Positions 1 to 5,751 of a stretch of DNA of 5,751 nt are shown piece after piece. Source of the DNA: an uncultured Eubacteriales bacterium (lineage in GTDB: Bacteria > Bacillota > Clostridia > Oscillospirales > Acutalibacteraceae). The notes under the pieces are model-generated. The model saw only the letters and a program-made list of their open reading frames with translations, was not told the DNA's origin and made no database searches. The position numbers and the translations under genes were made by a program. The stretch is taken from positions 1 through 5,751 of the forward strand of contig CAQBRY010000001.1 in assembly GCA_948762645.1 (NCBI GenBank), given 5' to 3'. Each line of letters starts with the position of its first letter. Position 1 is the first letter of the stretch.

Positions 1-503
1 GTCTTATAAACAATACGGCAAACCAAAAAAATATTAATACGTTCTACGTAGAAGGAAATTGCAGTAGCAAAAGGATGGCGTTTATAGTAACAGATAATAT
101 GAAAAAACTCTGTCAAAATGAGTTAAACTGTGCTACTGCTAAAATGTGTCCTGTATCTTGCAACATCTGTACAGACATTACATCTGTTCTTATACATCTT
201 GGAGATCACTGTACATGTAATAAATCCAAGTGGATACGTGAAAATATAGAAAATATCGCGCTGAACATCGTACTATCTATATTTGAATTTTTTGCTATTC
301 CCTTTTGCGGCATACAAAAACCCAAAAAATGTAAATGTAGATGTAAAGCCTCGATTATGTCCCGTCCCAACCTGAATGCCAAAATAATAACATCAGTATC
401 TGAAAGCAGTAACATTAAGATACTTGGTCAATGGGAAGACTGGTATATAGTGGACTACGGAAGTGGAAACGGATACATACAAAGTAAATATATTATACTT
501 TAA
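1..503 (+). CDS. Cysteine-rich protein with C-terminal SH3b domain (5' partial)
   Basis: The frame is open from the first complete codon at position 3 to TAA at 501-503, giving 166 visible residues; the start lies upstream of the window. An ATG at 75 could be taken as the start, but the only purine-rich stretch (AAAAGG) abuts it with no spacing, and the frame before it reads as ordinary protein, so I treat it as internal Met25. Visible residues ~118-166 match a bacterial SH3 (SH3b) domain: SRPNLNAKI at the RSGPS-like start, IKILGQWEDWYIVDY in the core and GYIQSKYI at the end. Such domains usually bind peptidoglycan and sit at the ends of exported wall hydrolases or surface proteins. The part before it has 12 Cys (visible residues 20, 37, 43, 49, 53, 56, 70, 72, 102, 110, 112, 114), including CPVSCNIC, CTC and CKCRC, plus a hydrophobic stretch at ~85-102. 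I do not recognise this part; a catalytic domain may lie upstream. The SH3b call is fairly sure, the function unknown. Confidence 0.8.
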   Translation, partial: LINNTANQKNINTFYVEGNCSSKRMAFIVTDNMKKLCQNELNCATAKMCPVSCNICTDITSVLIHLGDHCTCNKSKWIRENIENIALNIVLSIFEFFAIPFCGIQKPKKCKCRCKASIMSRPNLNAKIITSVSESSNIKILGQWEDWYIVDYGSGNGYIQSKYIIL

Positions 504-528
504 ATAATATAAATTTAAATGTTAATAC

Positions 529-600
529 AAAATATTCTTTAAACCGGGGATAATAAACTTATCTAAAATACTCCCAGCTAAAGAATATTTTTATTTTTAT
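529..600 (+). terminator. Probable intrinsic terminator of the SH3b gene
   Basis: A perfect 13-bp inverted repeat pairs 529-541 with 579-591. The right arm runs directly into a T-rich tract (588-599, broken by single A bases). The 37-nt loop can fold further: GATAA (549-553) pairs with TTATC (559-563) around TAAAC. The stem is AT-rich, weaker than a classical GC-rich terminator, but it lies 26 nt after the stop codon, as expected for the end of the upstream transcript. The A-rich left flank means it might also act on the opposite strand, though no gene is seen there. Confidence 0.6.
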
Positions 601-726
601 ACTGTTATTTAGCAATTTTTAAATTGTTTACACACATTCAAAATACTAAAAAACTATAAATTAATTATACTAAGAAAATATTTATATATTTATTATAAAA
701 TAAACATACAAATAGGCTAAAAAATA
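601..726. other. AT-rich intergenic stretch without a gene
   Basis: No reading frame of note is seen on either strand. Small AT-rich palindromes occur: CAATTT/AAATTG at 613-618 and 621-626 (2-nt centre), and TTTATT/AATAAA at 689-694 and 699-704 (4-nt centre). In sequence this AT-rich such palindromes arise easily by chance. They could be operator or UP-element-like sites for the downstream promoter, but nothing shows it. Confidence 0.4.
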
Positions 727-755
727 TTGAGAGCACATATAGTTTGTGTTATAAT
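727..755 (+). promoter_or_regulatory. Sigma-A-type promoter with extended -10 for the giant surface-protein gene
   Basis: TTGAGA (727-732, five of six matches to TTGACA) is separated by exactly 17 nt from a perfect TATAAT (750-755). A TGT just before the -10 (747-749) makes it an extended -10. Transcription would start near 762, leaving a leader of about 55 nt before the ATG at 818. No riboswitch or strong structure is seen in the leader. TATAAT-like words are common in DNA this AT-rich, but the correct spacing, the TG and the position ahead of the gene together support the call. Confidence 0.7.
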
Positions 756-802
756 AATAAATAAAAATAAATTTGATGACAAAAATTAGCATTTATATCA
801 AT

Positions 803-810
803 AAGGACGG
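803..810 (+). promoter_or_regulatory. Ribosome binding site deciding the 818 start
   Basis: AAGGACGG resembles the AAGGAGG consensus with an inserted C. The AAGGA core ends 10 nt and the trailing GG ends 7 nt before ATG 818. A second in-frame ATG at 776 would add 14 residues, but only A/T-rich sequence without a Shine-Dalgarno motif precedes it, and it would push the export signal inward. The 818 start is therefore preferred. Confidence 0.6.
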
Positions 811-817
811 TGCAATT

Positions 818-952
818 ATGAATAAAGAAAATAAAAATATTAGTGTTAAAAATATACACTGCAGGAGGTTCAGAAGCATAATAATACTGCTTTCAACTTT
901 ATTATTTTTTCTATTTACAGTAAGTTTAAAACTTATTACCAACTTCTTCGCA
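818..952 (+). other. Signal peptide / N-terminal membrane segment of the giant protein
   Basis: Residues 1-20 are polar and positively charged, with Arg16, Arg17 and Arg19 just before the core. Residues 21-37 are nearly all Ile/Leu/Phe/Val/Thr. A possible signal peptidase I site lies after Ala45 (NFFA before DEIN), although Phe at -3 is not ideal and Lys38 interrupts the hydrophobic run. If uncleaved, the segment would act as an N-terminal membrane anchor. Export is well supported; the cleavage position is a guess. Confidence 0.7.
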
Positions 953-3900
953 GATGAGATAAATAGTCCTCCAAAAAATACTGTAAATATAGAAACTTCG
1001 GATAATATTAAAGTCTATAATACCAATAATGAACCGATAGAGGAAATAAGTATTTCCTCAGGAGAGTCTTATAGATATATTGTAGAAGTAGATGACTCTT
1101 ACACTCAAAATCAAATAACATCATCATATACGCCAACAGATGAAAACGGTCAAAAAATACAGTCCCTTACACAAAATATATCTCCCTCACAAGTACTGTC
1201 AGATATGGACATTACAAATCTATCCGGAAGTACCGTAGATTATCAGACTTTCGCCGGTGCAATAACTATGCAGGGTGATCAAGCTATCTATGATACTGAT
1301 TCCATAAAAAAATACTGGGTATATAATATAAATAATATATCATCACCCGGTATAATCTCAGTATATGGTGCAGATCAAGCGAATACGTCCACTATAGGTA
1401 TTGGAGGAATTGGAGAAGACAATATTCTCGTAAAAGATTTATATGAAAAAGAATTATTGAAAGTAATTGACCCTTATACGCAAGAAAATATTATAGGGAA
1501 ATCTTTTACAACTGGATCTATAATATCATTTAATATAATACTTGATTCTCAATTTAACGATAGCGGTTTCGAAGTAAAATTAATCTCCAAGGACTCAATT
1601 GATACTAATACAGGAAAAATTAAAGAAACCGATGAAGCCAAAAGAGAATATAATTATTCTATTCCTCTTCGTCTTAATAGCAACAAATATTCCCCCCTTT
1701 TAGAAAAGGATTCAGTTATATATATAAGTAATATAGAAAAAAGCAAATACACCGTTACCTTTAATGCCGAAAACGCAGATATTGAAAAAGTAGGAACAGT
1801 ATCATGTGCCTCAGACATTACTCCTCAAAATAAAAATAATCTAAAAGAAATAAAAATAGCTTTGGGTCAACAGGTAACTCACGGTCAAATTTTAACATTT
1901 TCTATAGACCTTGAAGATTCATATGATGAAATTGAAGGAAAAACTATAACACCTGTAATTGATGGTTCGACTAATGGCATCAATAAAATCGATGAAAATA
2001 CAAATTTATGGAAAGTGGAAGGCATAAATGCTAACACGACTATAACATTTAAATATATTGAGCTTAGAAAAATAAATATTAATGTAACTAAGCCTACAAA
2101 CTCAATTATAGGTGATACCAAAAAAATTACACTCGATGATCAAGAAAATATTAAAGTAGATTATGGTTCAAATTGTAGTCTTACTATATATCCTGAAAAC
2201 GGATATTCCTGGAAAAATAATGAAATAGTCATATCGGCAACCGCAAACGGCACATCATATAAATGTGAAAAGTATCTAGATGGCGACGTCTGGCATCTAG
2301 ATATACGCGAACAAAACAATCAAGGTCTCAAAACCCCAAAAAATATTTCTATATCTTTAATTATAGACGGTACAATACAGAAAAATGATAGTTCGTCCGA
2401 ATTAACAGCCTATACCGCCACTTTCGGGGGAAATGAAAATGTCAACGTTCAAGAAGTAGAGTACTCCCCAGTAAATACAGCAACACTAAAAGGTAGCACC
2501 ATTATAGGTCAGAAAGTAATTATCAAAGATTATAGCTTGACTCGTCCTGAAGTAATTATACCTAAACAAACACAAATTCACATAATTAATCCCATTATAG
2601 CAAAATATGAAAATAATGGTGGTCCGAAAATAGAGGGAAAATTATCTTCATCCGGATCAATAATATTATCAACCACGCAAGGCATTACCACAAACCCCAT
2701 GCAAAATGATGATGGCAATATTACATTTCAATATACCATCCCGTCTGAGTCTATAAGTTCCTACTTTGGCAATACACCTTTTAAAATAGACTACACAATT
2801 ACATCAACTAATGAAAATAAATCTTATGATGCTATTAGTTCACAAGATAAAACCCTTTCAGAATTGGTACGCTCAATAAACATAAAAGGTGCTTTAACTG
2901 CTAATAAAAATGAACAGACTGGAGAAACCACATATACAGTCGCCTCATGTACTGCTGATATTGAATTTAATAGTATTACAGTATCTTATAAAGAATATAC
3001 CTTGCAAGGTGAAAAAAGTATAAGTATACCTATATCAGACATTTCAGCTATCAGCGTCTCCCTTGCAAACCTGTCTAGTGCAGGCTCACCACCAAGTCTA
3101 CCTGCATCTACAACCTTTTCGGGAACTTTAGCAATTCCTGACGTTTCCGATGCTGACGGTACGAGTGCTAGTGTAAAAACTTCAGCATCTGAAAAAACAA
3201 TGACGTTCAAAACATCAAGCAGCTTACCCATAAACATTAGCGACGACGGCGCCGCTGATGGAGAACATAATTTTACAATAAATTTGACTCAATCAAACAT
3301 ACAAATGACAGACAGCAAAAATGTAACCTCAACTATCACCCCCGGACCAAATGAAAAATTTGATCCTTCAGAAAAAGACTTCACAATATCTACTTCCCAC
3401 ATAATATCAGGAACTATTACAGGAAAGATTACAAAAACAACAAGTACAGGTTCCACAAAAACTACAACATATACTTTAGAAGCAAACTCTTGCAAAGCAA
3501 ACATAGTATTTACCTCTCTTAGTTTCCCCACAAAATATTATACAATAGTAACAAATACACCTTCATTATCTATAAACGCATTAAAGGATATAGATATGTC
3601 GACTTCAAATATGTCCGTAAAAGGACTAGATTTGACAATCGGCAAAGATACTTCATTTACCATCCCAAAAGATACACTCATAGCATCACAGCAAAGTGAT
3701 CTCTCACAAAATAAACCAAAAATCGATACAAAATTAACCGACTCCGTAGCAATAAAAACCTGTAAAGATATATCCATTAAAAATATATCACTTACCGATC
3801 TATCTTTCGAAGTGCAATATGATCAAGTAACATCAGAAGACTTTACTATATTATCAGACAATACAGAAATACAGTTTTTAACAGGTGAAGAAAACGGCAT

Positions 3901-5751
3901 ATATTGTTCTAATTTGAGTAATCAACCATTTGGCATAAATAGTATAAGCAAAATAACAATCCACGGAAAATTAAGTAATAACAACGATGGTTCATACACC
4001 GTCAGTTCCTGCAAAGCAAACATAGTATTTTCCGATCTGTCAGTAAATTATAGTACTTTAAAAATTCTAAATGACACAAATATAAAATCCCTAAGCTTTG
4101 ACAAAACAAATAATCAAAATGAAAAATATGTATTAGTAAAAAAGCCTGACAGTTCTTTATCTGATTTAAATCTTAACCTATTGTCAGGAAGCATGAATAT
4201 AGAAAATTTGAAAATGGAAGACACGTTTGACAATCTCCCGGGAAGTATTTTTAAATTGTCAAACGTTAAAAGCGACTGCAATATTTTAAAAACAGATTCA
4301 ACTGATAAATATTTATATTTTAAGTCCAACCGGCAAAGTAACTTAAAGGACTTAGTAGATATAAAATATGCGAAAGACAAAGATGCAGCCAACGATTCTG
4401 TCAATTGGAAAACATATTCCTTTGATAATCTATGGGGAATAAATGACACCTCAAATTCAGAACCATATAGCTTTTCTATAACAGCAAAAGGAGCCAATTC
4501 TATACAAAATATAATTGTTACAGTTGAAAATGACGCAAATACTAAGTTATCATCAAATGAAGGTTCTAGTAACCAAAAATTTTATGACGACACAAAATCT
4601 CGTAACGTAACAATAATAAATATAGAAAACATCGGGACTATGAATTATAAAGTTCATATTCCAACTAAAGAAGGATTAATATTTAAAAACGCTTTAAACG
4701 GCGAAAATTTGTCAAATATCGTGTCTGCCACAGAACAGCTTTATATAGTTCTTGAAGCTGAAAATGGATATTATTTCCCTATAAAATATGATGATAGTAA
4801 TAATTTACTATTTGACATATTAACTATTCCTTCGTCCTCAAATGCTCAAATAAAAAATATTAGCATGATGTCAAATGACGAAATCATTGGCTATCAAACA
4901 AATATATATGATATTAACGGTGATATAGAACTTTCTTTAGATGATAGTTTAACTCCTATAAAATCATCACATAAAGTTTATTTAATATCTCCAGACAATA
5001 AAATCGTTTTCAAAGGAATAAGCGGATACTTAGGCGAAAAATTAGATCCGGATGGCAATTTTGTACAGCAGGATATACCTTTTAAAGGACAAGATCATAT
5101 ATTAGTCGAGGATTCAGATGAGCTTAAGTTTGGAATATCCAATAGTTCTTCACAAAAAATATTAGTGACATCCGGATTAATAACATCGCTTGAGGAACTA
5201 TCTCCTACAGAAAATGTATATAAACTAAGAATTACTGAAAACAATACTGTAATTAAAGTCGAAAAGTTACAGCCTAATAGTTACGTGGTAAACTTTAATA
5301 TGGAAGATAAAAGCATTGGCATTGATGAGGCCATACAAGTTCAAGCTACAGATGGCGTAGATATAACTTCTATTTCTACACCGGTAGCTCAAGGCGAAGA
5401 CTTGACTTTTAAAATTACTGCAAAAGGTAAATATAGTCAATCTATTCCAATTGCTAAGGTATCCAATAAGCCCCTGGCTAATACAATTTCCGACAACGGT
5501 ATAACATTTATTCTAAAAGACGTTCAAGCAGATACAACTATAACTATATCAGACATTGTAGTAAATAGTTACGACGTATTATTTGAATCCGATCAAGTTA
5601 CATTTTTCGATACTAATACAGGGTCACAGCTAAATGATACGGGTTCAATATTAAAACACGGAAGTTCACTTAAATTCTATATTGTACCTGATTCCGGATA
5701 CGATATAAAAAGTGCTACATTTACAATATCTAACATTGATGAAAGTACAAC
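818..5751 (+). CDS. Giant exported multi-repeat surface protein, adhesin/stalk-like (3' partial)
   Basis: I read the frame codon by codon from ATG 818 and found no stop to the window end: 1644 full codons plus two bases. The N-terminus has a basic region (CRRFRS, residues 15-20) and a hydrophobic core (IIILLSTLLFFLFTVSL, 21-37), as in a Sec signal peptide or membrane anchor. Nearly all the rest is Ser/Thr/Asn/Asp/Lys-rich, beta-strand-like sequence in two repeat families: ~100-residue modules at ~55-508, four ~175-residue modules at ~509-1216, a non-assigned stretch, then ~100-residue modules from 1277 to the edge. No catalytic motif is visible. Ten Cys occur (15, 330, 453, 483, 711, 892, 982, 1030, 1065, 1154), none after 1154. 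The shape is that of Gram-positive surface or secreted repeat proteins (adhesins, stalks). The C-terminus, where an LPXTG motif, S-layer-type modules or a membrane anchor would settle attachment, is outside the window. It has its own promoter and follows the SH3b gene after a terminator. The coding call is firm; the adhesin role is inferred. Confidence 0.9.
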   Translation, partial: MNKENKNISVKNIHCRRFRSIIILLSTLLFFLFTVSLKLITNFFADEINSPPKNTVNIETSDNIKVYNTNNEPIEEISISSGESYRYIVEVDDSYTQNQITSSYTPTDENGQKIQSLTQNISPSQVLSDMDITNLSGSTVDYQTFAGAITMQGDQAIYDTDSIKKYWVYNINNISSPGIISVYGADQANTSTIGIGGIGEDNILVKDLYEKELLKVIDPYTQENIIGKSFTTGSIISFNIILDSQFNDSGFEVKLISKDSIDTNTGKIKETDEAKREYNYSIPLRLNSNKYSPLLEKDSVIYISNIEKSKYTVTFNAENADIEKVGTVSCASDITPQNKNNLKEIKIALGQQVTHGQILTFSIDLEDSYDEIEGKTITPVIDGSTNGINKIDENTNLWKVEGINANTTITFKYIELRKININVTKPTNSIIGDTKKITLDDQENIKVDYGSNCSLTIYPENGYSWKNNEIVISATANGTSYKCEKYLDGDVWHLDIREQNNQGLKTPKNISISLIIDGTIQKNDSSSELTAYTATFGGNENVNVQEVEYSPVNTATLKGSTIIGQKVIIKDYSLTRPEVIIPKQTQIHIINPIIAKYENNGGPKIEGKLSSSGSIILSTTQGITTNPMQNDDGNITFQYTIPSESISSYFGNTPFKIDYTITSTNENKSYDAISSQDKTLSELVRSINIKGALTANKNEQTGETTYTVASCTADIEFNSITVSYKEYTLQGEKSISIPISDISAISVSLANLSSAGSPPSLPASTTFSGTLAIPDVSDADGTSASVKTSASEKTMTFKTSSSLPINISDDGAADGEHNFTINLTQSNIQMTDSKNVTSTITPGPNEKFDPSEKDFTISTSHIISGTITGKITKTTSTGSTKTTTYTLEANSCKANIVFTSLSFPTKYYTIVTNTPSLSINALKDIDMSTSNMSVKGLDLTIGKDTSFTIPKDTLIASQQSDLSQNKPKIDTKLTDSVAIKTCKDISIKNISLTDLSFEVQYDQVTSEDFTILSDNTEIQFLTGEENGIYCSNLSNQPFGINSISKITIHGKLSNNNDGSYTVSSCKANIVFSDLSVNYSTLKILNDTNIKSLSFDKTNNQNEKYVLVKKPDSSLSDLNLNLLSGSMNIENLKMEDTFDNLPGSIFKLSNVKSDCNILKTDSTDKYLYFKSNRQSNLKDLVDIKYAKDKDAANDSVNWKTYSFDNLWGINDTSNSEPYSFSITAKGANSIQNIIVTVENDANTKLSSNEGSSNQKFYDDTKSRNVTIINIENIGTMNYKVHIPTKEGLIFKNALNGENLSNIVSATEQLYIVLEAENGYYFPIKYDDSNNLLFDILTIPSSSNAQIKNISMMSNDEIIGYQTNIYDINGDIELSLDDSLTPIKSSHKVYLISPDNKIVFKGISGYLGEKLDPDGNFVQQDIPFKGQDHILVEDSDELKFGISNSSSQKILVTSGLITSLEELSPTENVYKLRITENNTVIKVEKLQPNSYVVNFNMEDKSIGIDEAIQVQATDGVDITSISTPVAQGEDLTFKITAKGKYSQSIPIAKVSNKPLANTISDNGITFILKDVQADTTITISDIVVNSYDVLFESDQVTFFDTNTGSQLNDTGSILKHGSSLKFYIVPDSGYDIKSATFTISNIDEST
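980..2341 (+). repeat. N-terminal block of four divergent ~90-130-residue beta modules
   Basis: By eye the modules span about residues 55-184, 205-310, 311-417 and 418-508. The best-defined boundary motifs are YTVTFNAENADIEKV (from 311) and ININV (from 419), each preceded by a strand like SVIYISNIEKSK or TTITFKYIELRK. A G followed by a hydrophobic F/Y-containing strand is repeated mid-module (SGESYRYIVEV, TGSIISFNIIL, HGQILTFSIDL, YGSNCSLTIYP), the last with a GYSW turn. The first module (VNIETSDNIKVYNTN) aligns well with the last one in the window (YDVLFESDQVTFFDTN). This resembles Ig-like or InlB-B-type repeat domains of surface proteins, but I cannot assign a named family. Modules 1 and 2 are the least certain. 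Confidence 0.55.
3491..3511 (+). repeat. Exact 21-nt direct repeat, copy 1
   Basis: This stretch encodes CKANIVF (Cys892 onward) and is identical at the DNA level to 4010-4030, 519 nt (173 codons) further on, in the same frame. Flanking DNA has diverged. It marks the conserved core of the central modules. Confidence 0.75.
4010..4030 (+). repeat. Exact 21-nt direct repeat, copy 2
   Basis: Second copy of the 21-nt identity with 3491-3511, encoding CKANIVF from Cys1065. All seven codons, including synonymous positions, agree, whereas the equivalent site in the second module (from 2948, CTADIEF) differs. This suggests modules three and four are the more recently duplicated pair or were locally homogenised. 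Confidence 0.75.
4646..5751 (+). repeat. C-terminal block of ~100-residue beta modules (last one cut)
   Basis: Modules start at the strands YKVHIP (Tyr1277, codon 4646), HKVYLI (His1385, 4970), YVVNFN (Tyr1489, 5282) and YDVLFE (Tyr1585, 5570), with spacings of 108, 104 and 96 residues. Preceding strands share an end motif (ELSLD, TVIKVEKL, TTITISDI). Internal signals are a G or D followed by a hydrophobic strand (QGEDLTFKIT, HGSSLKFYIV, DSDELKFGIS) and a turn such as ENGYYF or DSGYD. They match the modules of the N-terminal block in style. The fourth runs off the window, so the array probably continues. Confidence 0.6.

Larger units (their letters stand above)
2342..4465 (+). repeat. Central block of four ~175-residue modules
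   Basis: A shared motif recurs: a strand ending in G, a short polar Thr/Asn/Ser hairpin, then YT...C(K/T)A(N/D)I.F..L. Anchor Tyr codons are at 2411 (Tyr532), 2933 (Tyr706), 3470 (Tyr885) and 3995 (Tyr1060), so periods are 174, 179 and 175 residues. The motif reads YTATFGGNENVNV, YTVASCTADIEF, YTLEANSCKANIVF and YTVSSCKANIVF. The first copy is degenerate and lacks the Cys; copies 2-4 have it at 711, 892 and 1065. Approximate module starts are 2342, 2861, 3395 and 3938; edges and the end of the fourth are uncertain. A partial echo (TCKDISIKNISLTDLSF from 981) in the middle of the third module hints at a half-period of about 85-90 residues. No named domain family is recognised. Confidence 0.6.

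Noticed and set aside
206..415. 69-codon - strand frame opposite the SH3b gene
   Set aside because: It overlaps the cysteine-rich and SH3b coding sequence, whose protein features are convincing; the antisense product shows no recognisable feature.
601..726. Possible small RNA or tRNA in the intergenic gap
   Set aside because: No cloverleaf, no GC-bearing stems and no independent promoter-terminator pair could be made out; the stretch is nearly pure A/T.
776..817. Alternative upstream in-frame ATG for the giant protein
   Set aside because: No Shine-Dalgarno site precedes it, and it would place 34 residues before the Arg-rich signal region, whereas 818 has a spaced AAGGACGG.
1885..3777. Several - strand frames of about 80 codons (1885-2121, 2986-3237, 3289-3531, 3538-3777)
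   Set aside because: All sit opposite the uninterrupted giant gene and have no start signals of their own; they follow from its low stop density in the antisense frames.
2342..4465. CRISPR-like or DNA-level tandem array
   Set aside because: The repeats are coding, 520-540 nt apart, in frame and mostly conserved only at the protein level; there are no short regular repeats with spacers.
4114..4497. 127-codon open frame on the - strand
   Set aside because: It lies wholly inside the long + strand frame, has no Shine-Dalgarno or promoter context, and its translation looks like the antisense shadow of an AT-rich gene.

Overview
The window is very AT-rich, uses the standard code (Trp is TGG, the one visible stop is TAA) and is heavy in ATA, AAA and AAT codons. 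It has a consensus sigma-A-type promoter and a Shine-Dalgarno-like site. Together with an SH3b domain and a giant exported repeat protein, this points to a low-GC Gram-positive bacterium (Bacillota, Clostridia-like). No marker gene is present, so the lineage is an inference. There are no RNA genes, mobile elements or CRISPR repeats that I can support.

Layout: (1) Positions 1-503 hold the 3' end of a + strand gene whose start lies outside the window. Its product ends in an SH3b cell-wall-binding domain, preceded by a strikingly cysteine-rich region. (2) Positions 504-817 are intergenic: a terminator-like inverted repeat with a T-rich tail (529-600), an AT-rich stretch without genes, a good promoter with an extended -10 (727-755) and a ribosome binding site (803-810). 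(3) From ATG 818 to the window end runs one uninterrupted + strand reading frame of 1644 codons with no stop, so the gene continues beyond the window. The protein has an N-terminal export signal and then is almost wholly repeats.

By eye, the giant protein has two families of beta-rich modules. A family of about 90-130 residues (start motif like YxVxF, then a G...F stretch, a GY-type turn, and an end motif like TxITIxxI) occurs four times near the N-terminus and at least four times, the last cut, at the C-terminal end of the window. Between them lie four copies of a second, larger module with a period of 174-179 residues, three of which carry a conserved cysteine. The likely role is a cell-surface or secreted stalk/adhesin-like protein. 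The upstream SH3b protein is also probably extracytoplasmic, but the terminator and separate promoter suggest the two genes are transcribed independently, so a shared function is only a possibility. All short antisense frames inside the giant gene look like shadows.
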